From Chitinophagaceae bacterium (GTDB lineage: Bacteria; Bacteroidota; Bacteroidia; Chitinophagales; Chitinophagaceae): 6,714 bases of DNA. The stretch's first letter is position 1. Each line of letters starts with the position of its first letter. The stretch spans positions 1 through 6,714 of the forward strand of contig JACVCQ010000140.1 in NCBI GenBank assembly GCA_016741945.1, in the 5' to 3' direction. Below, in pieces: positions 1-5,059 of this stretch. The notes under the pieces are model-generated. The model had not been told where the DNA came from. It searched no databases and saw only the letters and a list, made by a program, of their open reading frames with translations. Made by a program: the position numbers and the translations under genes.

Positions 1-1
1 C

Positions 2-352
2 CAAGATCCTATACAAACGGCCAATGCAACAGCTACCCTGTTATACAAAAAAGGCTGCGATTTGGTCATCTGTTTGTCGCACCTCGGCGATCGTTATCAG
101 GAAAACAAAGTAAGTGATGAAATACTGGCAAAAGAAAGTTATGACATCGATTTGATTATTGGTGGACATACCCACCGTTTTTTTGAGGAGCCGAGAAAAT
201 ATACCAATAAAAAGGGAGGAACTGTGGCGGTAAATCAGGTAGGTTTTGGCGGGATTCAGTTAGGCAGATTGGAGTATGAATTTTCCAAGGCGAAGAAAAA
301 AAATCTCGCAAATGCCCATACTGTGGTTGTAAGGAAAAAAACAAGTGAATAA
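2..352 (+). CDS. Metallophosphatase / 5'-nucleotidase family, 3' end only
   Basis: Partial gene: the reading frame is open from base 2 and ends at TAA 350-352, giving the last 116 residues. Visible are CLSHLG (visible residues 24-29, metal-site His 27), the family signature GGHTH (54-58, with His 56 and His 58 as expected metal ligands) and the following VNQVGFGGIQLGRLE stretch (77-91), typical of the end of the N-terminal metallophosphatase domain of UshA-like 5'-nucleotidases. These enzymes bind two metal ions and hydrolyse phosphate esters of nucleotides, usually outside the cytoplasm. No C-terminal 5'-nucleotidase domain follows: the protein stops about 60 residues after GGHTH. In Bacteroidota the metallophosphatase and C-terminal domains are often separate genes, which would fit. 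Substrate and signal peptide cannot be judged because the 5' part lies outside the window. The tail is rich in Lys. The TTG at 62 is only an internal Leu codon. Confidence 0.85.
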   Translation, partial: QDPIQTANATATLLYKKGCDLVICLSHLGDRYQENKVSDEILAKESYDIDLIIGGHTHRFFEEPRKYTNKKGGTVAVNQVGFGGIQLGRLEYEFSKAKKKNLANAHTVVVRKKTSE

Positions 353-357
353 AAAAT

Positions 358-431
358 TTTTTTTTCAACATAAAGTCTACATATTCGCACCCCTGTATCT
401 GTTTTTTTTCAACATTTCCACATGTGGGAAA
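358..431. promoter_or_regulatory. Putative DnaA-box-like cluster upstream of dnaA
   Basis: The leader of dnaA holds two exact copies of the 14-mer TTTTTTTTCAACAT (358-371 and 402-415), 44 bp apart, about four helical turns. Their core TTTTCAACA differs by one base from the TTATCAACA form of a DnaA box. Directly after the second copy is the perfect dyad CCACATGTGG (418-427) inside TTTCCACATGTGGGAAA, whose two halves each match TTATCCACA with two mismatches. An A6T9 tract (351-365) leads into the first copy. Autoregulation by DnaA, or part of an origin, is inference. No convincing TTTG / TAnnTTTG promoter was found here; TAAAATTG at 475-482 is a 7/8 match without a partner element. Confidence 0.4.
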
Positions 432-494
432 AATAAGATAACTTGAAGGCAAAGACGAATACGTTCACTCATTATAAAATTGTTCATTTTTTGT

Positions 495-1925
495 ATGGCT
501 AAAAATGCTGAATCAGTTTGGAGCAATTGTTTGAAGATCATCAAAGACATTGTAGAATGGCAACATTTTAAAACATGGTTTGAACCAATTAATCCTGTAG
601 AGCTGAAAGGAAATATTTTAATGATTCAGGTGCCCAGTCAATTCTTTTATGAATACCTGGAAGAGCATTATGTAAATCTTTTGGCGAAGACATTAAAGCG
701 TGAATTGGGTAAGGATGCGAGATTGGAATATCGCATCATGGTAGACAGTGGCAACAATGGAAGAAATGGTTCTATGGATGTTCCTGCGAGCAACATGAAA
801 ACTTACAACAACAATGAAATGAATTTTCCATTGGTGATTGATAATCCCGTGAAGAATCCATTTGTTATACCCGGTCTCAAAAAAATGCAGATTGATCCTC
901 AGTTGAATCATATGTACACATTTGATTCATTTATTGAAGGCGATTGTAATAGGGTAGCACGTCGCGCGGGTAAAACGGTGGCAGAAAAGCCGGGCGCTAA
1001 CTCTTTTAACCCATTGGTGATCTATGGTGGAGTTGGATTGGGCAAAACCCACTTGGCTCAGGCCATTGGTAACGAAGTAAAGCGTACCCATCCTGGAAAA
1101 GTGGTTTTATATGTGAGCAGTGAGAAATTTATCAATCAATTCCAAGACCACAGTCGTAATAACGCCATTAATGACTTTATTCATTTCTATCAACTGATTG
1201 ATGTGCTCATTATTGATGATGTACAATTCTTTAGCAGAGCAGAAAAAAGTCAGGATGCTTTTTTTGCCATCTTCAATCACTTGCACCAGAGTGGTAAACA
1301 ATTGGTATTAACTTCTGATAAACCACCCAAAGATCTGGATGGTATGCAGGAGCGTTTATTGAGTCGTTTCCGTTGGGGATTGAGTGCAGATCTTCAGGTG
1401 CCTGATTATGAAACGCGTATTGAGATTCTAGAGCGTAAGATGAAGAATGATGGTTTAGATATGCCAAAAGAAGTTGTAAAATATGTAGCTTATAATATCA
1501 ATACCAATGTGCGTGAACTGGAAGGTGCATTGATTTCTTTATTGGCACAATCTTCACTCAATAAAAAAGATATTGATGTGGAACTGGCCAAGAAAGTCCT
1601 CCGCAATTTCGTGAAAACTAGTAGCAAAGAAATCACCATTGATGCCATTCAGAAAATGGTATGTGAATACTTCGATGTGCCGTATGACAAGTTGTTACAG
1701 AAAACACGTAAACGTGAGATCGTTCAAGCCAGACAAATAACCATGTACTTAGCAAAGGCATTCACAAAAAATTCATTAAAAACCATTGGTGAGCATTTTG
1801 GAGGTCGCGATCATACAACTGTCATACATTCTTGTCAGACTGTAAAAGACTTGATGGACACTGACTCTATTTTCCGCGAAAATGTAATGGAACTAACCCA
1901 GAAAGTACAGTTGGCAGCCATGTAA
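495..1925 (+). CDS. dnaA: Chromosomal replication initiator protein DnaA
   Basis: Complete DnaA of 476 residues, close to the usual length. It binds DnaA boxes at the origin, forms an ATP-dependent filament and opens the duplex for helicase loading. Domain I covers about residues 1-80 (SVWSNCLKII, HFKTWFEPI). A short variable linker, about 81-120, ends in NPFVIPGLKK. The AAA+ domain follows: YTFDSFIEG (141-149), Walker A GGVGLGKT (178-185), Walker B LIIDD (238-242), sensor 1 LTSD (272-275), the box VII arginine finger in ERLLSRF (Arg 291) and sensor 2 NVRELEGAL (338-346). Domain IV carries the DNA-binding signature GGRDHTTVIHS (436-446). Start choice: ATG 495 gives MAKNAESVW, the normal family N terminus; the in-frame TTG at 480 adds only five hydrophobic residues. 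No Shine-Dalgarno sequence is visible, as usual for the phylum. A hairpin terminator follows 36 bases after the stop, so the gene appears to end its transcript alone. Confidence 0.98.
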   Translation: MAKNAESVWSNCLKIIKDIVEWQHFKTWFEPINPVELKGNILMIQVPSQFFYEYLEEHYVNLLAKTLKRELGKDARLEYRIMVDSGNNGRNGSMDVPASNMKTYNNNEMNFPLVIDNPVKNPFVIPGLKKMQIDPQLNHMYTFDSFIEGDCNRVARRAGKTVAEKPGANSFNPLVIYGGVGLGKTHLAQAIGNEVKRTHPGKVVLYVSSEKFINQFQDHSRNNAINDFIHFYQLIDVLIIDDVQFFSRAEKSQDAFFAIFNHLHQSGKQLVLTSDKPPKDLDGMQERLLSRFRWGLSADLQVPDYETRIEILERKMKNDGLDMPKEVVKYVAYNINTNVRELEGALISLLAQSSLNKKDIDVELAKKVLRNFVKTSSKEITIDAIQKMVCEYFDVPYDKLLQKTRKREIVQARQITMYLAKAFTKNSLKTIGEHFGGRDHTTVIHSCQTVKDLMDTDSIFRENVMELTQKVQLAAM

Positions 1926-1960
1926 ATGCTTACTAAACCTGAGAAAAAGAAAATATTTTC

Positions 1961-1991
1961 AAACCCCGGCATTTGTCGGGGTTTATTTTTT
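1961..1991 (+). terminator. Rho-independent terminator of dnaA
   Basis: A perfect 8-bp stem, AAACCCCG (1961-1968) with CGGGGTTT (1977-1984), closes an 8-base loop and is followed by A and six T. It lies 36 bases after the dnaA stop. Its T-tract overlaps the upstream element of the tRNA promoter. Confidence 0.9.
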
Positions 1992-2020
1992 GGCAGATAG
2001 CTTTTACCTACCTATTTTTG
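1989..2020 (+). promoter_or_regulatory. Bacteroidota-type promoter for the tRNA-Ser/tRNA-Pro unit
   Basis: TTTG (1989-1992) and TATTTTTG (2013-2020) are separated by 20 bp, matching the known Bacteroidota sigma consensus TTTG, 19-21 bp, TAnnTTTG at every fixed position. Transcription would start near 2025-2028, about 35 bases before the mature 5' end of tRNA-Ser. No comparable element is seen between the two tRNA genes, so one transcript probably covers both up to the terminator at 2308-2339. Confidence 0.7.
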
Positions 2021-2059
2021 CAGCCCTCTCTGAAAAGTGAGGTAGGCTAAAATCAGCCC

Positions 2060-2148
2060 GGTGAGGTGGATGAGTGGCTGAAATCAGTAGTTTGCTAAAC
2101 TGCCGTACGGGTTAAACTGTACCGCGGGTTCGAATCCCGCCCTCACCG
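2060..2148 (+). tRNA. tRNA-Ser(GCT)
   Basis: A complete 89-base class II tRNA. The acceptor stem is GGTGAGG (2060-2066) with CCTCACC (2141-2147), followed by discriminator G 2148, as expected for serine. The anticodon stem is GTAGT/ACTGC around loop TTGCTAA, with anticodon GCT at 2094-2096, reading AGC and AGT. The long variable arm GTACGG/CTGTAC (2105-2110 with 2117-2122, one G-T pair) is diagnostic for a Ser/Leu/Tyr type. The T arm is GCGGG, TTCGAAT, CCCGC (2124-2140). The CCA end is not encoded. It appears to be the first gene of a two-tRNA transcript. Confidence 0.97.
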
Positions 2149-2151
2149 CTT

Positions 2152-2181
2152 TATCCGCCGAAGCTTTAGCGAAGGCGGATA
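2152..2181 (-). repeat. Palindromic REP-like element, copy 1
   Basis: A perfect 8-bp inverted repeat, TATCCGCC (2152-2159) with GGCGGATA (2174-2181), encloses 14 bases. Read on the minus strand, the loop is TTCGCTAAAGCTTC, nearly the same as the loop of the second palindrome at 2199-2226. It starts 3 bases after the mature end of tRNA-Ser. There is no T-tract, so it does not look like a terminator. It could be a dispersed extragenic repeat or a processing hairpin in the tRNA precursor. Confidence 0.75.
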
Positions 2182-2198
2182 GGAAACTAGAAACAGGA

Positions 2199-2226
2199 AT
2201 CCATCTTCGCCAAGGCTACGATGGAT
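2199..2226 (+). repeat. Palindromic REP-like element, copy 2 (inverted relative to copy 1)
   Basis: A perfect 7-bp inverted repeat, ATCCATC (2199-2205) with GATGGAT (2220-2226), encloses the 14-base loop TTCGCCAAGGCTAC. Aligned to the minus strand of copy 1 (2153-2180), 21 of 28 positions are identical, and six of the seven differences form three compensating base-pair changes. It ends 4 bases before tRNA-Pro and no T-tract follows. Confidence 0.7.
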
Positions 2227-2230
2227 ATTA

Positions 2231-2304
2231 CGGGAAGTAGCGCAGGCCGGTAGCGCATCTGGTTTGGGACCAGGGGGTCGCAGGTTCGAATCCTGTCTTC
2301 CCGA
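2231..2304 (+). tRNA. tRNA-Pro(TGG)
   Basis: A complete 74-base tRNA. The acceptor stem CGGGAAG (2231-2237) pairs with CTTCCCG (2297-2303), followed by discriminator A 2304. The C1-G72 first pair and A73 are typical of bacterial proline tRNAs. The anticodon stem TCTGG/CCAGG (one T-G pair) holds loop TTTGGGA with anticodon TGG at 2265-2267, which can read several or all CCN codons after wobble modification. The T arm contains GGTTCGAATCC. CCA is not encoded. It probably shares the promoter at 1989-2020 with tRNA-Ser and is followed directly by a terminator. Confidence 0.97.
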
Positions 2305-2307
2305 CGT

Positions 2308-2339
2308 AAAAGAGCATCATTTTTTTGATGCTCTTTTTT
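2308..2339 (+). terminator. Rho-independent terminator after tRNA-Pro
   Basis: A perfect 12-bp stem, AAAAGAGCATCA (2308-2319) with TGATGCTCTTTT (2326-2337), closes a loop of six T and runs into a T-tract to 2339. It begins 4 bases after the tRNA. The reverse strand also shows a stem followed by TTTT, so it may also stop read-through from the convergent minus-strand operon ending at 2548. Confidence 0.92.
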
Positions 2340-2547
2340 ATATCTGTCAGGTCAAGAACAATATTATTTTAAAGAATTGTTTTGCACTTCTCCCGATAGC
2401 GCTATGGCAATAACGCATACCTATCTAGGATTTTATAAAGTAAAACTTAGGGAGAAAGAAACAATCTTATCAAGATAATGGGTGGCGTGTAAGTAGACGT
2501 TATGATTAAGATTTTAAAAAAGTTGATCCTGCAAAGAATACAATCCA
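2340..2547. other. Non-coding gap between convergent units
   Basis: 208 bases between the tRNA terminator and the end of the response regulator gene, with no credible gene. It holds a short perfect palindrome ATAGCGCTAT (2396-2405) within CCGATAGCGCTATGG, and an imperfect inverted repeat AATCTTATCA (2463-2472) / TGATTAAGATT (2503-2513). The latter lies just downstream of the minus-strand operon, but its T-tract is interrupted, so it is at best a weak terminator. Confidence 0.5.
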
Positions 2548-3210
2548 TTACTCATCATAAGCATACAAACCTTGTTTGATGGCATAGATGGCCATTCCAG
2601 CAGCGGATTTAACTTCCATTTTAGCATAAATTTTTGCACGTATATTTTCAATTGTTCTTCTTCCTTTGCAAAGTGAAGCAGCCATTTCATGGTTAGATTT
2701 TTCCTGACAAATCATTTCAATAATTTTCATTTCAATAGCTGTGAAGACAGGAATCTTTACTTCTTTGTAAGGATTATAAGCGCTATGACTGATCAACCGT
2801 ATCAATTTCGTATTGGTGGTTTTACAGTAATACGGGTATCCTTTGCATACTTGTTCGAGTGCGTTGAAGAGCTCATGCTTGGGCATATTTTTGGTTAAGT
2901 ATCCTTTAGCACCGGCTTCTAGTGCTCTTACTATGGATATGTCATTCTCATAATTCGTTAATACGATACAATGTATGTTCGGGTGATGGGTAAGAATTTT
3001 TATTATCGCCTGCGATCCATTCATGATGGGCATTTTCAGATCCGTTAATACAATATGTGGTAACAATAACTCAGCTTTGCGTATTAGGTCTTCTCCATTA
3101 AAAGCTTCTCCAACAATGGTATAAGTAGGATGATCTTTAAAAAAACCTTTGATCCCATCAACATACAGTTCGTGATCATCTGCAATTAATATTTTAATGC
3201 GTTGCTTCAT
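2548..3210 (-). CDS. NarL/LuxR-family two-component response regulator
   Basis: 220 residues, the standard NarL/FixJ length. The receiver domain (about 5-120) has acidic residues Asp 11 and Asp 12, phospho-acceptor Asp 57 in LTDLKMP, switch Thr 85 in VLTN and Lys 107 in YLTK, so it should accept phosphate normally. The LuxR-type helix-turn-helix spans about 155-216: FTAIEMKIIEMICQ, SNHEMAASL, then RTIENIRAKIYAKM as recognition helix region, ending AIYAIKQGLY. It is a cytoplasmic DNA-binding transcription factor, expected to be phosphorylated by the kinase encoded 9 bases upstream. It is the last gene of a four-gene minus-strand operon. ATG 3208-3210 gives the canonical N terminus (MKQRIKILIADDH). 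Targets are unknown; the operon's own control region at 4919-5059 is one candidate. Confidence 0.93.
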   Translation of the reverse strand: MKQRIKILIADDHELYVDGIKGFFKDHPTYTIVGEAFNGEDLIRKAELLLPHIVLTDLKMPIMNGSQAIIKILTHHPNIHCIVLTNYENDISIVRALEAGAKGYLTKNMPKHELFNALEQVCKGYPYYCKTTNTKLIRLISHSAYNPYKEVKIPVFTAIEMKIIEMICQEKSNHEMAASLCKGRRTIENIRAKIYAKMEVKSAAGMAIYAIKQGLYAYDE

Positions 3211-3219
3211 AAGCCTGTA

Positions 3220-3972
3220 TTATTTCATCAGCGAGATGAGTGGAATATGGATGATATAGCGGGTTCCTTGTCCGGGTGCCGTTTGAATATCCAATGTGGC
3301 ATTCAATATGTTCACCCTAGATTGAATATGAGACAGCCCCGCTCCTCTAGGCATCACTTGTTGATCCTTCCATATAAAGCCCATTCCATCATCAGACAAT
3401 TCCATGATTAGCTTTTTGGGATCTTGTCTGATATTGCAATGAATCATGCTGCCATGTGCATGTTTAAGCGAGTTGATCAGAATTTCTTTGGTGATACGAT
3501 AGATATGAATGGCTTTTGAAGGGGAAAATTGCTGATCATTCAATACAATCTTATACTGTATTTTGACTACATGTGAAGAAGCGATTTCTTCGAATAATTC
3601 AATCATGGCCGCATTCAAGCCATGGTTGTCTAGGGTAGCAGGAATAAAATCATAGGCAATTTCTCTGATCTTGCTCCTGAGTTTTTGTACCTGACGGTAA
3701 ATTTTTCTTTGAATGGAATGATGTGGGGTTGGATGTTGCTGAAGCAGAATACCGATGGAAGCCAATCCATTGCCTAACTCATCATGTAAATCATTGTACA
3801 TTCTTCCACGTTCTGTATCAATCAATTCAATTTCTCTTGCCAGTTGAGTTCGGTATTCCTTCACTTTAAAACGAAATTGCCTGAAAAGGGCTATCATGAT
3901 CATAGCGATGAGTACTGTGAGAAACAATAAACTGGCTACAACTAACGTGTAGTTGGTGATTTGGGTATCCAT
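3220..3972 (-). CDS. Short HPK7-type sensor histidine kinase, one membrane helix, no sensor domain
   Basis: 250 residues from ATG 3970-3972 (MDTQITNYTL). One membrane helix (about 8-30) leads to a basic, coiled-coil-like linker and then the HisKA_3 dimerisation/phosphotransfer region ERGRMYNDLHDELGNGL with phospho-acceptor His 63. The ATPase domain shows the N box ITKEILINSLKHA (Asn 167), G1 DDGMGF (194-199), G2 GAGL (210-213) and the closing GQGTRYIIHIP (234-244). All catalytic motifs look intact. No extracellular, PAS or 7TM sensor part is present, so signal input must come from a partner; the membrane protein encoded just upstream is the obvious candidate. Its start lies inside the end of that upstream gene (31-base overlap), suggesting translational coupling. 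An in-frame TTG at 3996 adds eight residues and is less likely. HPK7 kinases normally pair with NarL-type regulators, as encoded next. Confidence 0.92.
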   Translation of the reverse strand: MDTQITNYTLVVASLLFLTVLIAMIMIALFRQFRFKVKEYRTQLAREIELIDTERGRMYNDLHDELGNGLASIGILLQQHPTPHHSIQRKIYRQVQKLRSKIREIAYDFIPATLDNHGLNAAMIELFEEIASSHVVKIQYKIVLNDQQFSPSKAIHIYRITKEILINSLKHAHGSMIHCNIRQDPKKLIMELSDDGMGFIWKDQQVMPRGAGLSHIQSRVNILNATLDIQTAPGQGTRYIIHIPLISLMK

Positions 3973-4583
3973 ATAATGGCTATGAAAAATGAACAATTGA
4001 CCAGGATATTCAATACTGAAAGCAGCGACCAGAGGTGGATATAAAACTCAACATGGTGTTCAAATGAAAACTGTTTGAACACATGAATAAAACCACGAAA
4101 GGTAAAATAGGCAAACAAAGAAAAACAAAGCAGCAGATCAGTTTTTTTATACCTGTCTGCTGCCTCATTCCATGTCAGTTGAGTCACTTTATCGATGCTT
4201 AACCAAATAACGACGAGCGAAGAGAAAATCCTAAAAATAGAATTACTGGTCGTGATACTGTTCCAATAGCCATTATCAAGTATCCAAATCAATATACCCA
4301 AAGTACCGGCGCCCCATATCCAGCGATTGGTTGGTTGTAGAATCCGGAAGAAAAACCATAAATAAGCCAAATACTCTATCAGCGTATAGATATTCGAGTT
4401 CACCAAATTGGTTCTATACAACCTGATCAGTACAAAACTCAAACTTTCATTCAAGAGACCAATGATCAGGATGCATAGAAAAGGTAGGTATCGCTGGTGT
4501 ATGTGCCGGTACCTTATTACCGCCATGGTAGCAGGTAATACAATGGAAAAAGCAGAAATGGATGCCAGCAAATACAAATTCAT
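3942..4583 (-). CDS. Multi-pass membrane protein, putative sensor partner of the kinase
   Basis: 213 residues from ATG 4581-4583. I recognise no named domain. Six or seven hydrophobic helices are visible, at about 3-24, 32-54, 64-82, 88-104, 115-131, 149-167 and 180-206, with polar and aromatic residues inside the membrane segments (LLNESLSFVLI at 43-53, SNIYTLIEYLAYLWFF at 63-78). From memory, similar uncharacterised membrane proteins sit beside short histidine kinases in Chitinophagaceae-type genomes; I cannot check this here. It lies between a small Cys/Pro-tail gene (stop 2 bases upstream of this ATG) and the kinase (31-base overlap), so co-expression is nearly certain. A role as the signal-sensing half of the kinase is inference. 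A longer start at ATG 4626-4628 would add MSTPLPTPVSLKWLN but overlap the upstream gene by 43 bases; the shorter start is preferred because it begins just before the first helix. Confidence 0.8.
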   Translation of the reverse strand: MNLYLLASISAFSIVLPATMAVIRYRHIHQRYLPFLCILIIGLLNESLSFVLIRLYRTNLVNSNIYTLIEYLAYLWFFFRILQPTNRWIWGAGTLGILIWILDNGYWNSITTSNSIFRIFSSLVVIWLSIDKVTQLTWNEAADRYKKTDLLLCFSLFAYFTFRGFIHVFKQFSFEHHVEFYIHLWSLLSVLNILVNCSFFIAIIWIPKSPTTR

Positions 4584-4585
4584 GT

Positions 4586-4918
4586 TTAGCCATTTAAGGG
4601 AGACGGGGGTGGGCAAAGGGGTGGACATTGTAAAGCGTCCTCTAAAATAATGCCCTGATCCTCTTGACTGCTGACAGGATTCAATGGGGGAAGTATATCC
4701 TGTCCGTTTTCATCGGCTGCTACTAAAACACAGCAGATACGGTTATCCGTCTTTCTTCCCAAATATATGCGAAAAGATTTGCATTCGTTTTGCTCCAATA
4801 ATGCTTTGACGGAAGCGGCAGAAAAAGTTTCAGAATAGGGCATATCAGGTCCGGGGTTTTCCCTGAATCTGCTGGTGTAATCAATAGCTTGTTGCAATGA
4901 AATTTGATTCGGTTTCAT
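4586..4918 (-). CDS. Small Bacteroidota-type protein with Cys/Pro-rich C-terminal tail, function unknown
   Basis: 110 residues, first gene of the operon, ATG 4916-4918. The N terminus ISLQQAIDYTSRFRE has no signal peptide. The middle reads as a compact alpha/beta domain: SAASVKALLEQNECKSFRIYLGRK (33-56), then ICCVLVAADENGQDIL (61-76). The tail CPPLCPPPSPLNG (98-110) holds Cys 98 and Cys 102 among prolines. I recognise the overall pattern (an ISLEEA-like start, a residue-level RxYxG strand, a VxxDENGxDI strand and a CPPxCPxxxPLN end) from unnamed Bacteroidota proteins of 110-140 residues, by memory only. Function is unknown. Its place ahead of a membrane protein, kinase and regulator suggests a ligand, accessory factor or co-regulated partner of that system. 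The Cys/Pro tail could bind metal or form a disulphide, but no evidence decides this. The gene overlaps no other and reads through without disruption. Confidence 0.8.
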   Translation of the reverse strand: MKPNQISLQQAIDYTSRFRENPGPDMPYSETFSAASVKALLEQNECKSFRIYLGRKTDNRICCVLVAADENGQDILPPLNPVSSQEDQGIILEDALQCPPLCPPPSPLNG

Positions 4919-4934
4919 ATGATTTATTTTTTGT

Positions 4935-4965
4935 GCAAGCTACTGGTGGTGAATACTTTTTACAA
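4935..4965 (-). promoter_or_regulatory. Possible promoter of the minus-strand sensor operon
   Basis: On the minus strand, TTG (4963-4965) and TAGCTTGC (4935-4942) are 20 bp apart, a partial match to TTTG / TAnnTTTG. Transcription would start near 4928-4930, about 10 bases before the first gene. In this reading the direct repeats are centred near -21, -42 and -64, the latter two typical of activator sites. The match is weak and is offered as a hypothesis. Confidence 0.3.
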
Positions 4966-4999
4966 GGTGGTAAATACCCTAAAAGTTGGTGGTAAATAC
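4945..4999. promoter_or_regulatory. Three direct repeats GGTGGTRAATAC, putative regulator sites
   Basis: Copies lie at 4945-4956 (GGTGGTGAATAC), 4966-4977 and 4988-4999 (both GGTGGTAAATAC). Start-to-start spacing is 21 and 22 bp, two helical turns, so all face the same side of the DNA. T-rich or A-rich stretches follow each copy. They sit in the 141-bp divergent region between the sensor operon and the AraC-type gene. Tandem half-sites 21 bp apart are the arrangement known for AraC-family activators (araI1/I2), while NarL-type regulators more often use inverted sites, so the neighbouring AraC-type protein is the more likely binder. Confidence 0.7.
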
Positions 5000-5059
5000 T
5001 CTTTTTTGGAAAGAAAGCTTTCATTCCTTCCCCTGAATACTTAGTTTAGGTACCTCGGT

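Noticed and set aside
220..240. GTGGCGGTAAATCAGG as a fourth copy of the direct repeat
   Set aside because: It lies in coding sequence for the conserved VNQVG strand, has several mismatches and is far from the control region.
156..452. Open frame on the minus strand over the metallophosphatase end and dnaA leader
   Set aside because: It is antisense to a clear conserved gene, has no recognisable motifs and runs through the repeat-rich leader.
480..494. TTG start extending DnaA by five residues
   Set aside because: ATG 495 gives the usual DnaA N terminus; the extension is hydrophobic and has no family support.
353..494. A confident oriC call
   Set aside because: The boxes are imperfect, no clear unwinding element with multiple sites is present, and dnaA is not a reliable origin marker in Bacteroidota.
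2060..2304. tRNA genes as an integration site of a mobile element
   Set aside because: No integrase, no repeated tRNA 3' end and no foreign-looking genes are seen in the window.
2404..2478. 24-codon frame starting MAITHTYLGF
   Set aside because: Too short, no initiation signal, no motif, and it begins inside a palindrome.
2463..2513. Inverted repeat as a terminator of the minus-strand operon
   Set aside because: The arms have a bulge and are AT-only in most pairs, and no uninterrupted T-tract follows on the minus strand.
3973..3996. TTG start extending the kinase by eight residues
   Set aside because: The ATG at 3970-3972 sits just before the membrane helix and needs less overlap with the upstream gene.
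4945..4999. Short CRISPR-like array
   Set aside because: Repeats are only 12 bases with 9-10 base gaps that are themselves similar and T/A-rich; there are no cas genes. Regulator sites explain them better.
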